A stretch of 64,000 nt of DNA, taken from contig NZ_CAMFKM010000003.1 in NCBI RefSeq assembly GCF_945957355.1, forward strand, positions 310,001 through 374,000, written 5' to 3'. Source of the stretch: an uncultured Reyranella sp. (lineage in GTDB: Bacteria; Pseudomonadota; Alphaproteobacteria; Reyranellales; Reyranellaceae). This document shows, one piece after another, positions 1 to 10,810 of this stretch. Made by a program: the position numbers and the translations under genes. Each line of letters opens with the position of its first letter. Position 1 is the first letter of the stretch. Below the pieces are notes generated by a model. The model was not told the DNA's origin. It saw nothing but the letters and a program-made list of their open reading frames with translations, and ran no database searches.

Positions 1-944
1 CGGCAGGTGGTGTCGAGATTGCGGTGAAGGGGCGGGCGCTCGAACTGCAACGCGTTCGAGACATGCTGCACGCGCGCAACGAGGCGGCGGCCCGCGAGCC
101 GAAGGGTGCGGCGTCGACATCGAGGCAGAGCACGCGCGCGACGATCCAGTTGCAGAACGTGATCGTGAAGCGGGGATCCCTCGGATACCTCAACGGTCGC
201 CTGGAGATGAGAGGCGACCGCGTGGCCTCGGCGGATCTCACCATGGGCGGCGGCAAGGGCTCGACCTTCCGGGTGACGCCGGCCGGGCAGGGCCGCACGC
301 TGTTCTTCTACGTCGCCGATTTCGGCCAGCTGCTGACGGAGGCGGGCTGGATCGACGGACTGGTCAACGGCTACCTGCACATCGAAGGGAAGTTCAACGA
401 TACCTGGGCCGACCCGCCGCTCGAAGGCACGCTGAAGATGGGGCCCTTCCGGCTCCAGCGCGTGAATGCCCGTCGCGACATCGGCACGCTGAATTCCGCG
501 ATTGACGGCTTGAACAGCGCCGGGAATGCGCTGCAGCAGTTCGACAGCCTGAGCGCCAATCTGGTCAAGACGGGAGATCTGATCCAGGTCCGTAACGGGC
601 GGACGAGCGGTCAATCCATCGGGCTGACCACCCAGGGTGTCATCGACCTGGGCAACGATACGGCGCGGCTCAACGGCATCGTCGTGCCGGCCTTCGCGCT
701 GAACAATATTCTGTCGAACGTGCCGCTTCTCGGGCCGCTGCTGACCGGCGGCAAGGACGGCGGCATGTTCGCCGTCTCCTATCAGCTGCATGGTCCGTTC
801 GACGACCTCAAGACCGACGTGAACATGATGTCGGCGATGGCGCCGGGCGCCCTACGCGATCTGTTCAGCCCGCCCGCCAGCACGGGCGGTGCCCCCGCCG
901 CCCCGCCGCCGGCCGGATCATCGGATGGGCAGCGCGCGCCCTGA
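1..944 (+). CDS. AsmA/YhdP-like (DUF3971-type) C-terminal region, 5'-truncated by window edge
   Basis: Frame is open upstream of the GTG at 24 to the window edge; C-terminal pattern (FALNNILSNVPLLGPLLTGGKDGGMFAVSYQLHGPFDDLKTDVN) typical of AsmA/YhdP-like proteins. Confidence 0.7.
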   Translation, partial: AGGVEIAVKGRALELQRVRDMLHARNEAAAREPKGAASTSRQSTRATIQLQNVIVKRGSLGYLNGRLEMRGDRVASADLTMGGGKGSTFRVTPAGQGRTLFFYVADFGQLLTEAGWIDGLVNGYLHIEGKFNDTWADPPLEGTLKMGPFRLQRVNARRDIGTLNSAIDGLNSAGNALQQFDSLSANLVKTGDLIQVRNGRTSGQSIGLTTQGVIDLGNDTARLNGIVVPAFALNNILSNVPLLGPLLTGGKDGGMFAVSYQLHGPFDDLKTDVNMMSAMAPGALRDLFSPPASTGGAPAAPPPAGSSDGQRAP

Positions 945-950
945 CGAAGG

Positions 951-2204
951 CTAGACGGCGCGCACCAGCACGTGGCGCTTGCGGCCCGCCGAGAGCTTCA
1001 GCGTTCCTTCCGAATCGAGATCGCCTTCGCCGACGACCACCGTATCGCTGGCGATCGACTTGTCGTTCAGGCGCCCGCCGCCGCCCTTGATCAGCTTGCG
1101 TGCCTCGTTCCGGCTGTCGGCGAGGCCGGCTTCGTGCATCAGTTCGAACGCCGCGATGCCCGCCTTGAGCTTGGCCAGCGGCACTTCGACCGTGGGCAGC
1201 GTGTCGGCCTTGGTGCCTTCCTCGAAGGTGCGGCGCGCCGTTTCGGCCGCACTCTCGGCAGCCTCGCGGCCGTGTGCCAGCGTGGTGACTTCGGTCGCCA
1301 GGATCTTCTTGGCCTCGTTGATCTCCTGGCCCTGCAACGCTTCGAGGCGCGCCACCTCCGACAGCGGCAGGTCTGTGAACAGCTTCAGGAAGCGGCCGAC
1401 GTCGGCGTCCTCGGTGTTACGCCAGTATTGCCAGAAATCGTAGGGCGAGAGCCGCTCGGGATTGAGCCATACGGCGCCGGCCGCGGTCTTGCCCATCTTG
1501 GCGCCCGACGCCGTCGCCAGCAGGGGTGAGGTGAGGGCGAAGAGTTCGGCGCCCTGCATGCGCCGGCCGAGATCGGCGCCCATGACGATGTTGCCCCACT
1601 GGTCCGAACCGCCCAGCTGCACGATGCAGTTGTGGCGCTTGTTCAGCTCCACGAAATCGTAGGACTGCAGGATCATGTAGTTGAATTCGAGGAACGACAG
1701 CGGCTGGTCTCGCTCGAGACGCAGCTTCACCGAGTCCATGGTGAGCATGCGATTGACCGAGAAGTGCCGGCCCACGTCGCGCAGCAGCGGGATGTAGAGG
1801 AGGCCATCGAGCCACTCGGCGTTGTTGGCCATGACCGCATCGGTCGCGCCCTCGCCGAAGGTGAGGTAGTTGGCGAAGCTTCTCTTGATGCTCGCCATGT
1901 TGGCGTCGATCTGCGCCGTGGTCAGGAGTTGGCGCGTCTCGTCGCGGCCCGACGGGTCTCCGACCTTGGTCGTGCCGCCGCCCATCAGCGCGATCGGCTT
2001 GTGGCCGCTCTTCTGCCACCAGCGCAGCAGCATGATCTGCAACAGGTGGCCTACATGCAGCGAATCGGCGGTGCAGTCGAAACCGATATAGGCCGTGCGG
2101 ACGCCGCTCGAGAGCAGCTCGTCGAGACGGGCTGTGTCGCTGCACTGATGCACCATGCCGCGCTCGTGCACGATACGCATGAAATCCGACTTGAAACCCG
2201 ACAT
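951..2204 (-). CDS. tyrS: Tyrosyl-tRNA synthetase
   Basis: Class I aaRS signatures ([22 protein letters not shown]), C-terminal S4-like domain; start set at [16 protein letters not shown]. Confidence 0.97.
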   Translation of the reverse strand: MSGFKSDFMRIVHERGMVHQCSDTARLDELLSSGVRTAYIGFDCTADSLHVGHLLQIMLLRWWQKSGHKPIALMGGGTTKVGDPSGRDETRQLLTTAQIDANMASIKRSFANYLTFGEGATDAVMANNAEWLDGLLYIPLLRDVGRHFSVNRMLTMDSVKLRLERDQPLSFLEFNYMILQSYDFVELNKRHNCIVQLGGSDQWGNIVMGADLGRRMQGAELFALTSPLLATASGAKMGKTAAGAVWLNPERLSPYDFWQYWRNTEDADVGRFLKLFTDLPLSEVARLEALQGQEINEAKKILATEVTTLAHGREAAESAAETARRTFEEGTKADTLPTVEVPLAKLKAGIAAFELMHEAGLADSRNEARKLIKGGGGRLNDKSIASDTVVVGEGDLDSEGTLKLSAGRKRHVLVRAV

Positions 2205-2270
2205 CTTCCGCTCGGTCCGTTGCGTGGCTGATTGTCCCTGAAGGCGCCGGGGGTGTAACACATTCCCCCC

Positions 2271-3353
2271 ATGGCTTCATCCTTCCTGCGGGCCCTTGGC
2301 CTGATGAGCGGCACCTCGGTCGATGGTGTCGACGTGGCGCTGATCGAGACCGATGGCGAGCGCGTGGCCGCGTTCGGGCCGACCCTGACCGTGCCTTATC
2401 CGGACGAGGACCGCCGCACTATCCGTGCGGCGTTCGGCGCCACGGCGGAGACCGAAGCGACGCGAGCCGCCGAACGGGTCGTCACCGAGATGCATGTGGC
2501 GGCCGTTCGCGCCTGGGCCCAAAGGACGGGCATCGCGCCCGACACTATCGATCTCGTGGGCTTCCATGGCCAGACCATCACGCATCAGCCCGACCGCCAC
2601 TTCACCTGGCAGATCGGCGACGGCGCCGCGCTCGCGCGGGCGCTGGGCGTGCGGGTCATAAACGACCTGCGCACGGCCGACGTGACGGCGGGCGGGCAGG
2701 GCGCGCCGCTGGTCCCTGTATATCACGCGGCCCTCGCGGCCGACCTGACTCGGCCGCTCGCCGTCGTGAACATCGGCGGCGTCGGCAACGTCACCTGGAT
2801 CGGCGCCGACGGGTCGCTGCTGGCCTTCGACACGGGCCCGGGCAACGGACCAATCGACGACTGGTGCGCGCGCCGGGCCGGGCAACGCTACGACAAGGAC
2901 GGTACGCTGGCGGCGGCCGGCAAGGTCGATCGCGCCAGGGTGGAACGCTTCGCGGAGCACCGCTTCTTCGCGAAGGCGCCGCCCAAGTCTCTCGATCGCG
3001 GCGACTTCAACGATGCCTGGGCCGAAGGGCTGAGCGTTGCCGACGGCGCCGCGACGCTGACGCGCGGCACGGCCCGCGCCATCGCGCTGGCGGCGAAGCA
3101 CTTTCCGGCGCCGGTGTCACGATGGGTGATCTGCGGCGGCGGTGCGCGCAATCCGACACTGCTGCGTGCCATCGCCGAGGAGACGGCGGCCAAGGTGGTG
3201 ACGGCAGAGGATCTGGGATGGGACGGCGATGCGCTGGAAGCGCAGGCCTTCGCATTCCTGGCGGTGCGTTCCCTGCGCGGCCTGCCGCTGACGTTTCCCG
3301 GGACCACCGGCGTGCCGCATCCGATGACGGGCGGCCGGCTCAGCCAACCTTGA
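2271..3353 (+). CDS. anmK: Anhydro-N-acetylmuramic acid kinase
   Basis: [22 protein letters not shown]-terminus and GGGARNPTL motif. Confidence 0.96.
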   Translation: MASSFLRALGLMSGTSVDGVDVALIETDGERVAAFGPTLTVPYPDEDRRTIRAAFGATAETEATRAAERVVTEMHVAAVRAWAQRTGIAPDTIDLVGFHGQTITHQPDRHFTWQIGDGAALARALGVRVINDLRTADVTAGGQGAPLVPVYHAALAADLTRPLAVVNIGGVGNVTWIGADGSLLAFDTGPGNGPIDDWCARRAGQRYDKDGTLAAAGKVDRARVERFAEHRFFAKAPPKSLDRGDFNDAWAEGLSVADGAATLTRGTARAIALAAKHFPAPVSRWVICGGGARNPTLLRAIAEETAAKVVTAEDLGWDGDALEAQAFAFLAVRSLRGLPLTFPGTTGVPHPMTGGRLSQP

Positions 3354-3367
3354 TCAGCAGCCCCTGA

Positions 3368-4042
3368 TCAGGGCTCCTTGTTGCTCGTCGCACGACCCGG
3401 CGGATTGAGCAGGCTCTTGGCGACGTACTTGTCGACATCGACCGCGAGCTTGTCGAGCGAGTCGTGGAAGAAGTGGTTGGCGCCCTTGATGGTGCGCGAC
3501 TCGACCGTGATGCCCTTCTGGAGCGACAGGCGCGCCACCAGCTTCTGGATGTCGGCCTGCGGCACGACCTCGTCCTTCTCCGCGCCGACGATCAGGCCGG
3601 AAGACGGGCAGGGGGCGAGGAAGGCGAAGTCATAGGAATTGGCGGGCGGCGCCACCGAGACGAAGCAGTCGATCTCGGGCCGGCGCATCAGGAGCTGCAT
3701 GCCGATCCAGGCGCCGAACGAGTAGCCGGCGATCCAGCACGACTTGGCGTCGGCATTCATGCCCTGCAGCCAGTCGAGGGCCGCGGCAGCGTCGGACAGT
3801 TCGCCCATGCCGTTGTCGAAGCGCCCCTGGCTGCGGCCGACGCCGCGCGTATTGAAGCGCAGCACCGAGAAGCCGCGATTCACGAAGACGTGGAACAGCG
3901 AGAACACGACCTTGTGGTTCATCGTCCCGCCATATTGCGGGTGCGGATGCAGGATCAGCGCGATCGGCGCGCGTTCTTCCTTGCTCTGGTGATAGCGACC
4001 CTCAAGGCGACCTTCGGGGCCGGTGAACATCACGTCAGGCAT
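3368..4042 (-). CDS. Alpha/beta hydrolase
   Basis: LHPHPQYGGTMNHKVV, GYSFGAWIGMQ nucleophile elbow, ANHFFH. Confidence 0.85.
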   Translation of the reverse strand: MPDVMFTGPEGRLEGRYHQSKEERAPIALILHPHPQYGGTMNHKVVFSLFHVFVNRGFSVLRFNTRGVGRSQGRFDNGMGELSDAAAALDWLQGMNADAKSCWIAGYSFGAWIGMQLLMRRPEIDCFVSVAPPANSYDFAFLAPCPSSGLIVGAEKDEVVPQADIQKLVARLSLQKGITVESRTIKGANHFFHDSLDKLAVDVDKYVAKSLLNPPGRATSNKEP

Positions 4043-4115
4043 CGAGACTCCGGTTTTTCACCCTGATCGACCCTCCGGTCGTAACTGATCTGACAGTGGC
4101 ATATGGGGATTCTCG

Positions 4116-4140
4116 ATACTTGACCAACTCACTGGGATTT
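4116..4140 (+). promoter_or_regulatory. Candidate IscR type-1-like binding site overlapping the iscR promoter
   Basis: ATACTTGACCAACTCACTGGGATTT matches 19/25 positions of the E. coli type-1 consensus ATASYYGACTRwwwYAGTCRRSTAT (counted by hand); lies upstream of iscR. Confidence 0.5.
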
Positions 4141-4281
4141 ACTAAGTCCGAGCGACGCAGTTGGTTTTTTCCCAGAACCCCTGTCTGGGGCGCTGGCATA
4201 TCGTAGCAACGCCTTGGTTTTCAAGAACTTTAGGCGTTTCCATAGCGAAGACCGGCCGATTCCGGCCGTGAGGAGGATGCT

Positions 4282-4758
4282 GTGAAGCTCAGCACCAAGG
4301 GACGTTACGCCGTCATGGCGATGGTTGATCTGGCCAGACACGCCCAGGCGAAGCCGGTCAGCCTGTCGGATATCGCCACCCGTCAGGAAATTTCCCTTTC
4401 ATATCTCGAGCAGCTTTTCGCCCGTCTGCGGCGCGCCGGTCTCGTGAAGAGCGTCCGTGGTCCCGGCGGCGGCTATCGCCTGGCCAGGGGCTCGGCGGAC
4501 ACCAGGGTGTCGGAAATCATCCTGGCGGTGGACGAGCCGATCAGCGCCACGCGCTGCACCGAGATGGGCGCGACCGGCTGCCGGGCCGACCGCAGCAAGT
4601 GCCTGACGCACGACCTGTGGGAGGAACTCGGCAACCAGATCCACCTCTTCCTGAGCTCGGTGACCCTGCTCGACGTGCTGGAGCGCAAGCTCGCGTCGCG
4701 GTTCATCGAGGCGCCGTCGGCGGCGAACACCGAATCCTCGTTGGCCGCCGCCAGCTAG
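4282..4758 (+). CDS. iscR: Rrf2-family Fe-S regulator IscR
   Basis: MKLSTKGRYAVMAMVDLA, Cys-ligand region RCTEMGATGCRADRSKCLTHDLW; adjacent to isc genes. Confidence 0.92.
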   Translation: MKLSTKGRYAVMAMVDLARHAQAKPVSLSDIATRQEISLSYLEQLFARLRRAGLVKSVRGPGGGYRLARGSADTRVSEIILAVDEPISATRCTEMGATGCRADRSKCLTHDLWEELGNQIHLFLSSVTLLDVLERKLASRFIEAPSAANTESSLAAAS

Positions 4759-4784
4759 TTTCGCCAGTTGGTTTCGAAAGTCCG

Positions 4785-5915
4785 ATGTCCGCTCTCGCTT
4801 ACCTGGACCACAACGCCACTAGCCCCCTGAGGCCGGCGGCGTTCGATGCCATGGTGGAAGCGCTGCGCGCGGGCGGCAATCCCTCGTCGGTCCATACGGC
4901 CGGCCGCAAGGCGCGGGCGATCGTCGACAGGGCGCGCCGGGAGGTGGCGTCGCTTGTGGGGGCCCGCGCCACGGAGACGATTTTTACGTCGGGCGGTACC
5001 GAGGCCAACAACCTGGCCCTGGCGGGTACCGGGCGGCGGCGGGTGCTGGTGTCGGCCATCGAACATGACAGCGTTCGCCAAGCCGTGCCGCAGGCGGAAA
5101 TCCTGCCTGTCGATGGTGACGGTGTTCTCGATCTCGCCGCACTGGAGCGCGCGCTCGCGGCGCCGGCCGAGCCGGCGCTGGTGTCGGTGATGCTGGCGAA
5201 CAACGAAACCGGTGTACTGCAGCCGCTCGCCGAAATCGTGCGCCTGGCGCAAGCGGCCGGTGCGCTGGTGCATTGCGATGCCGTCCAGGGAGCGGGGAAG
5301 GTGCCGGTCGATTTCCGGGGCCTCGGCGTCGACTACCTGAGTCTGTCCGCCCACAAGCTGGGTGGCCCGACCGGTGTCGGGGCTCTGGTGGTTCGGAACG
5401 GTGCGCCATTCTCGACGGATCGCCGGGGCGGAGGACAGGAGTCCAATCGCCGTGCCGGGACCGAGAATGTCTCCGGCATTGCCGGCTTCGGCGCCGCTGC
5501 CAGTGAGGCGGCCTCGGGCCTGGACGTATCGGGATTTCGTGACCGGCTCGAACTTGCCCTTGTCCAGATTGCGGCAGGGGCAAATGTTTTCGGTGCAAGG
5601 GCGTCGAGGATTGGCAATACCACGTGCATATCGATGCCCGGCGTGCCGGCTGAAACGCAGGTCATGGCGCTCGATCTTGCCGGCGTCTGCATCAGTGCGG
5701 GCGCCGCCTGCTCGTCCGGCAAGGTGCAGCGGTCTCCGGTGCTCGAAGCGATGGGCGTACCGGCGGCGGAAGCGGCCTGCGCGATCCGGATCAGTCTCGG
5801 ATGGAATACCGAGGCGGCCGATATCGAACGCTTGATTGCCGCATGGCAGGACCTATATATCCGAGTGAATAAGTCGGATATTTCCCACACCCATCGTAGG
5901 GCCAGGGCGGCGTAG
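4785..5915 (+). CDS. Cysteine desulfurase (IscS/NifS-like, first copy)
   Basis: LDHNATSPLRP, SAHKLGGPTGVGAL, GGGQESNRRAGTEN, catalytic loop SAGAACSSGK. Confidence 0.92.
   Translation: MSALAYLDHNATSPLRPAAFDAMVEALRAGGNPSSVHTAGRKARAIVDRARREVASLVGARATETIFTSGGTEANNLALAGTGRRRVLVSAIEHDSVRQAVPQAEILPVDGDGVLDLAALERALAAPAEPALVSVMLANNETGVLQPLAEIVRLAQAAGALVHCDAVQGAGKVPVDFRGLGVDYLSLSAHKLGGPTGVGALVVRNGAPFSTDRRGGGQESNRRAGTENVSGIAGFGAAASEAASGLDVSGFRDRLELALVQIAAGANVFGARASRIGNTTCISMPGVPAETQVMALDLAGVCISAGAACSSGKVQRSPVLEAMGVPAAEAACAIRISLGWNTEAADIERLIAAWQDLYIRVNKSDISHTHRRARAA
5857..5881 (+). promoter_or_regulatory. Candidate IscR type-1-like binding site upstream of iscS
   Basis: ATATCCGAGTGAATAAGTCGGATAT: perfect 8-bp dyad (ATATCCGA/TCGGATAT), 21/25 match to the E. 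coli IscR type-1 consensus by hand; inside the 3' end of the upstream desulfurase ORF. Confidence 0.6.
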
Positions 5916-5933
5916 GAGTTTCAAGGGGTTAGC

Positions 5934-7172
5934 ATGACAGCCATTACCCAAATCCGGCGCAACGATCAGCCGATCTACCTGGACTATCAGGCCACCACGC
6001 CCATGGACCCGCGGGTCCTGGAGGCGATGATGCCCTATTTTACCCACAAGTTCGGCAACTCGGGTTCGCGCAGCCACGCCTACGGCTGGGAAGCCGAGGA
6101 AGGCACGGAGAAGGCGCGCGCCCAGGTCGCCAGGCTGATCGGGGCCGACGAGAAGGAAGTCATCTTCACTTCCGGCGCCACCGAGTCTAACAACCTCGCG
6201 ATCCGCGGTGTGGCCGAGTTCTACAAGGACCGGAAGAACCACATCATCACGACGGTGACCGAGCACAAGTGCGTGCTCGATACCTGCCGCCATCTGGAGC
6301 AACAGGGCTTCGAGGTCACGTACCTGCCGGTGCAGAAGGACGGGCTGCTGGATCTCGACGTGCTGCGTGCGGCGATCACCGACAAGACGGTCCTCGTCTC
6401 GGTCATGGCCGTGAACAACGAGATCGGCGTCATCCAGCCGTTGGCCGAGATCGGCAGGATCTGCCGCGAAAAGAAAGTCTTCTTCCACACCGACGCGGCC
6501 CAGGCTGCCGGCAAGATCCCTCTCGATGTCGAGGCGCTCAACGTCGACCTGATGAGCATCTCGGGTCACAAGATCTACGGGCCCAAGGGCATTGGGGCGC
6601 TCTACGTCCGCCGCAAGCCCCGGGTGCGGCTGGTGCCGATGATCGTCGGCGGTGGCCAGGAGCGCGGTTTCCGCTCCGGTACCCTGCCGACGCCGCTGTG
6701 CGTCGGTCTGGGCGAGGCGGCCGAGATCTGCATGAAGGAGATGGACGCCGAGGCCAAGCGGCTGAAGAAGCTGCAGGAGCGCATGCTGAACGGCTTGCGG
6801 GCCAAGCTCACGGATATCGTCGTCAACGGCGACCTCGAGCACCGTATTCCGGGCAACCTCAACATCAGCTTCGCGTATGTCGAAGGCGAGTCGCTGATGA
6901 TGGGCATCAAGAACCTGGCGGTTTCGTCCGGTTCGGCCTGCACCTCGGCCTCGCTCGAGCCCAGCTACGTGCTGCGCGCCCTGGGCGTCGAGGAAGACAT
7001 GGCGCACACGTCGCTGCGTATCGGCCTCGGCCGCTTCACGACGGAGCACGAGGTCGATACCGCGGTCGATGAGCTCGTGCGCCACGTCAACAAGCTGCGC
7101 GAGATGAGCCCGCTCTGGGAGATGGCCCAGGAAGGCATCGATATCAAATCCATCGAGTGGGCTGCCCACTGA
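5934..7172 (+). CDS. iscS: Cysteine desulfurase IscS
   Basis: [61 protein letters not shown]. Confidence 0.96.
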   Translation: MTAITQIRRNDQPIYLDYQATTPMDPRVLEAMMPYFTHKFGNSGSRSHAYGWEAEEGTEKARAQVARLIGADEKEVIFTSGATESNNLAIRGVAEFYKDRKNHIITTVTEHKCVLDTCRHLEQQGFEVTYLPVQKDGLLDLDVLRAAITDKTVLVSVMAVNNEIGVIQPLAEIGRICREKKVFFHTDAAQAAGKIPLDVEALNVDLMSISGHKIYGPKGIGALYVRRKPRVRLVPMIVGGGQERGFRSGTLPTPLCVGLGEAAEICMKEMDAEAKRLKKLQERMLNGLRAKLTDIVVNGDLEHRIPGNLNISFAYVEGESLMMGIKNLAVSSGSACTSASLEPSYVLRALGVEEDMAHTSLRIGLGRFTTEHEVDTAVDELVRHVNKLREMSPLWEMAQEGIDIKSIEWAAH

Positions 7173-7208
7173 CGTTTCGGGCGCTGCTCGAGAATTGAGG
7201 AGAATGTC

Positions 7209-7619
7209 ATGGCTTACAGCGAGAAGCTGATCGATCACTACGAGAACCCGCGCAACATCGGGTCGTTCGACAAGACGGCCGGGGATGTCGGCACCGGCCT
7301 GGTCGGCGCACCGGCCTGCGGCGACGTGATGAAGCTGCAGATCAAGGTCGGCGCCGACGGGCTGATCGAGGACGCCAAGTTCAAGACCTTCGGCTGCGGC
7401 TCCGCGATCGCCTCCAGCTCGCTCGTCACCGAGTGGGTGAAGGGCAAGACGATCGACGAGGCCGAGGCGATCAAGAACACCGACATCGCGCGTCACCTGG
7501 CGCTGCCGCCGGTGAAGATCCACTGCTCTGTCCTTGCCGAGGACGCGATCAAGGCGGCGATTGCCGACTATCGTGCCAAGGCCGCTAAGAAGGACGACAA
7601 GGCCGACGCGGCCGAGTAG
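7209..7619 (+). CDS. iscU: Fe-S scaffold IscU
   Basis: MAYSEKLIDHYENPRNIGSF, ACGDVMKLQI, GCGSAIASSS, LPPVKIHCSVLAEDAIKAAI. Confidence 0.97.
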   Translation: MAYSEKLIDHYENPRNIGSFDKTAGDVGTGLVGAPACGDVMKLQIKVGADGLIEDAKFKTFGCGSAIASSSLVTEWVKGKTIDEAEAIKNTDIARHLALPPVKIHCSVLAEDAIKAAIADYRAKAAKKDDKADAAE

Positions 7620-7639
7620 CCATTCCGGAGCACATTCGT

Positions 7640-8032
7640 ATGACCACGACCACCGAGACTCCCAAGCCCGCAGCGGCCGCGCCGCGGCCGCGCCGCCCCC
7701 GTCCGAAGCTCATGACGGTGACGCCGCTCGCGGCCGAGCGCGTGAAGGCGCTGATCGACGGTCGTGGCAAGCCGACGGCGGGCGTCCGGATCGGCGTGCG
7801 TACCAAGGGCTGCTCGGGCTTGAGCTACACGCTGGAGTTCGCCGACAAGCAGGAGCCGATGGACGAGGTCATCGAGGCCGAGGGCATCAAGCTTCTGGTC
7901 GACCCCAAGGCTTCGCTGTTCCTGATCGGCACCGAGATGGACTACGAGGAAGAGAAGCTGAAGTCGGGCTTCGTGTTCCGGAACCCGAACGAGAAGGGCC
8001 GCTGCGGCTGCGGCGAATCCTTCCACGTCTGA
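7640..8032 (+). CDS. iscA: Fe-S assembly protein IscA
   Basis: RTKGCSGLSYTLEF and C-terminal CGCGESFHV. Confidence 0.95.
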   Translation: MTTTTETPKPAAAAPRPRRPRPKLMTVTPLAAERVKALIDGRGKPTAGVRIGVRTKGCSGLSYTLEFADKQEPMDEVIEAEGIKLLVDPKASLFLIGTEMDYEEEKLKSGFVFRNPNEKGRCGCGESFHV

Positions 8033-8041
8033 AGACCGGTC

Positions 8042-8554
8042 ATGGATCATTTCGCGCGGCTGGGACTGCCGGCGGCGCTCGATCTCGACGCCGCCGCGCT
8101 GGACAGGGCCTATTTCGCGCTTCAGCGGCAGTGGCATCCCGACCGGTTCGTCTCCCGGTCGCCCGAGGAACGGGCGCGAGCCTCGGCGGAGGCTGCGTCT
8201 CTCAACGAAGCCTACCGCACCCTGAAGGACCCGCTCAGCCGCGCCTTCTACATGGCCGAGCGGGCCGGCGTGGAACTGCCGGGCGACGGCAAGACCATCG
8301 ACGACCCGGACCTGCTGATGGAAGCCATGGAAGCGCGCGAGGCGCTGCATGACGCCGAAACGCTCGAAGCGGTCGACACGCTGGCCGCTGATGCGCGCCA
8401 GGATGTCCGGAAGGCGCTGGCGGGGCTCGCCAGTTTGTTCTTGGCAAACGACAGGGCCGCCATCAGAAAGACGCTCCTTCGCCTGCGTTACCTCGACAAG
8501 TTCGCCGAGGAAGCGCGGGCACGACGCATGAATATTGAACGGTCGACTTCATGA
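8042..8554 (+). CDS. hscB: Co-chaperone HscB (J-domain)
   Basis: J-domain WHPDRF, HscB-type C-terminus; 4-bp overlap with hscA. Confidence 0.93.
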   Translation: MDHFARLGLPAALDLDAAALDRAYFALQRQWHPDRFVSRSPEERARASAEAASLNEAYRTLKDPLSRAFYMAERAGVELPGDGKTIDDPDLLMEAMEAREALHDAETLEAVDTLAADARQDVRKALAGLASLFLANDRAAIRKTLLRLRYLDKFAEEARARRMNIERSTS

Positions 8555-10446
8555 CCTTGCTGGAGATCCACGAGCCGGGTGAAACGCCCCTGCCGCATGC
8601 CGGCGAGGGCTCGCTGGCGGTCGGCATCGATCTCGGCACGACCAACTCCGTGGTTGCCATCGCGCGCGACGGGACACCCGCGGCGCTGCACGACGAGACG
8701 GGCAGGGCGCTGGTGCCATCGGTGGTGGCCTATCCCGAGGCGGGCGGCGTACTGGTCGGTGACGATGCGCGCGCTCTGGTGGGCAGTGAGCCGCGCAACG
8801 TTGTGGCGTCGATCAAGCGCCTGATGGGCCGTGGCGCCGCCGACCTTCATGCCGTGGCCGGCGTGCTGCCCTATGAGGTCGAGCCAGGCACCGGCGAAAC
8901 CGATATGGTCAAGCTTCGCATCGGCGGCAGGGCGCGTTCGCCGGTCGAGATTTCCGCCGAGATCCTGAAGGCCCTGCGCACCCGTGCCGAGGCCGCGCTG
9001 GAAATGCCGGTCGAACGGGCCGTCATCACCGTGCCGGCCTATTTCGACGATGCCGCGCGCACCGCGACCCGCGACGCCGCGCGGGTTGCCGGTCTCGAAG
9101 TGCTGCGGCTGGTCAACGAGCCGACGGCGGCCGCACTGGCCTACGGCCTCGACAAGGGCTCCGAGGGACTCTACGCGGTCTACGATCTGGGCGGCGGCAC
9201 GTTCGACTTCTCGCTGCTGCGGCTCGAAAAGGGCGTGTTCCAGGTGCTCGCCACTGGCGGCGATACAGCGCTGGGGGGCGACGATTTCGACCGCGCCATC
9301 GCAGAGCGCATGCTGGGTGAGCGCACCCGCGATGGCTTGGCCGACGAGGTCGACGAGACCGCGGTCAAGGCCGCGCTGGCGTTGGCCCGCCACATGAAGG
9401 AACAGCTTTCCGACCGCGACCAGACCTCGGGCCGTCTCGAGGTCGCCGGCGTCCCGTCCTTCCACACGCTGACGCGCGACGGGTTCGACGCGATGGTGGG
9501 CGCCTATGTCGCGCGCACCCTCGACATCTCGCGCAACGTGCTGGCCGATGCCGGCATGGCTGCGGCGGACATAGAGGGTGTCGTGCTGGTCGGTGGTTCG
9601 ACGCGCGTGCCGCTGGTACGAGCCAAGGTCGCCGAAATGACCGGCAAGCCGCCGCTCACCGACATCGACCCCGACGAGGTCGTGGCGCTGGGCGCCGCCC
9701 TGCAGGCCGAGGCCTTGACCGGCGGCGGCGACACGCTGCTGCTCGACGTGACGCCGCTGTCGCTCGGCCTCGAGACGATGGGCGGCATCGTCGAGAAGAT
9801 CGTGCCGCGCAACACGCCGATCCCGGCGCAGCTCGCGCAGGATTTCACGACCTACCAGGACGGCCAGAGTGCCATGGCGATCCACGTGGTGCAGGGCGAG
9901 CGCGAGATGGTCGCCGACTGCCGCAGCCTGGCCCGCTTCGAGCTTTCGGGCATTCCGCCGATGACGGCGGGTGCGGCCCGCATCCGCGTTAGCTTCGCGG
10001 TCGATGCCGACGGGCTGCTCACCGTTTCGGCGGAGGAGCGCACGACCGGCGTTGCCCAGCGCGTTGAGGTGAAGCCGTCCTATGGCCTCAGCCACGAGGA
10101 CATGGCCGACATGCTCTACGACGGCATGGACAATGCCGAGGCCGACATGAACCTGCGCCTCCTGACCGAGGCGAGGGTCGAGGCAAGGCGTGGCATTCTG
10201 GCGCTGGAGGCAGCCCTCGCGAAGGATGGCAAACTGCTGTCGGGCGAAGAGCGCGCGGCGATCGATGCGGCGCGGGCGCGGCTGGAAACGGCGATGGAAG
10301 GCGAGAGCCGGGACGAGATCAATGCAGCGGCCGAGGCGCTCGAGGTGCTGGCCAAGCCTTTCGCGGAGCGGCGCATGGACCGCGGCATCCGGGAGGCGCT
10401 GTCAGGCATGTCCATGGGCGAGCTGGAAAACCGGGTCGGCGAGTAG
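8551..10446 (+). CDS. hscA: Fe-S chaperone HscA (Hsp70)
   Basis: [38 protein letters not shown]; between hscB and fdx. Confidence 0.96.
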   Translation: MTLLEIHEPGETPLPHAGEGSLAVGIDLGTTNSVVAIARDGTPAALHDETGRALVPSVVAYPEAGGVLVGDDARALVGSEPRNVVASIKRLMGRGAADLHAVAGVLPYEVEPGTGETDMVKLRIGGRARSPVEISAEILKALRTRAEAALEMPVERAVITVPAYFDDAARTATRDAARVAGLEVLRLVNEPTAAALAYGLDKGSEGLYAVYDLGGGTFDFSLLRLEKGVFQVLATGGDTALGGDDFDRAIAERMLGERTRDGLADEVDETAVKAALALARHMKEQLSDRDQTSGRLEVAGVPSFHTLTRDGFDAMVGAYVARTLDISRNVLADAGMAAADIEGVVLVGGSTRVPLVRAKVAEMTGKPPLTDIDPDEVVALGAALQAEALTGGGDTLLLDVTPLSLGLETMGGIVEKIVPRNTPIPAQLAQDFTTYQDGQSAMAIHVVQGEREMVADCRSLARFELSGIPPMTAGAARIRVSFAVDADGLLTVSAEERTTGVAQRVEVKPSYGLSHEDMADMLYDGMDNAEADMNLRLLTEARVEARRGILALEAALAKDGKLLSGEERAAIDAARARLETAMEGESRDEINAAAEALEVLAKPFAERRMDRGIREALSGMSMGELENRVGE

Positions 10447-10465
10447 CAGAGCAAGAGAGCGAGAG

Positions 10466-10801
10466 ATGCCGAAGATGACGTTTGTCCTGCGGGACGGGAC
10501 GCGCAAGGAAGTCGATGCGCCGCTGGGCCTTTCGGTGCTCGAGATCGCGCACCGGAACCACGTCGACATCGAGGGCGCCTGCGAGGGCTCGCTCGCCTGT
10601 TCGACCTGCCATGTCGTGGTCGAGAACGTCTGGTTCGAGAAGCTCGCACCCGCCAGCGACGACGAGGAGGACATGCTCGACCTTGCGTTCGGTCTCACGC
10701 ACACGTCGCGCCTGGGATGCCAGATCCGCATGACCGAAGCGCTCGACGGGCTGGTGGTCAAGCTGCCGGCGGCGACCCGCAACATGATGGTCGACAAGTA
10801 G
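10466..10801 (+). CDS. fdx: 2Fe-2S ferredoxin (ISC type)
   Basis: [41 protein letters not shown]. Confidence 0.95.
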   Translation: MPKMTFVLRDGTRKEVDAPLGLSVLEIAHRNHVDIEGACEGSLACSTCHVVVENVWFEKLAPASDDEEDMLDLAFGLTHTSRLGCQIRMTEALDGLVVKLPAATRNMMVDK

Positions 10802-10810
10802 GAGAGGCCG

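Noticed and set aside
4171-4189. CCCAGA-N7-TCTGGG hairpin upstream of iscR next to a T-run
   Set aside because: The T-run precedes rather than follows the hairpin on the + strand, so it is not a canonical terminator; a 6-bp stem is too weak to report as a regulatory element.
5853-7523. 556-aa minus-strand ORF opposite iscS/iscU
   Set aside because: High-GC antisense reading frame; composition dominated by H/D/R/L/V/A repeats with no domain signature, while the sense frame encodes conserved IscS/IscU.
8488-10095. 535-aa minus-strand ORF opposite hscA
   Set aside because: Antisense shadow of a conserved Hsp70 gene in high-GC DNA.
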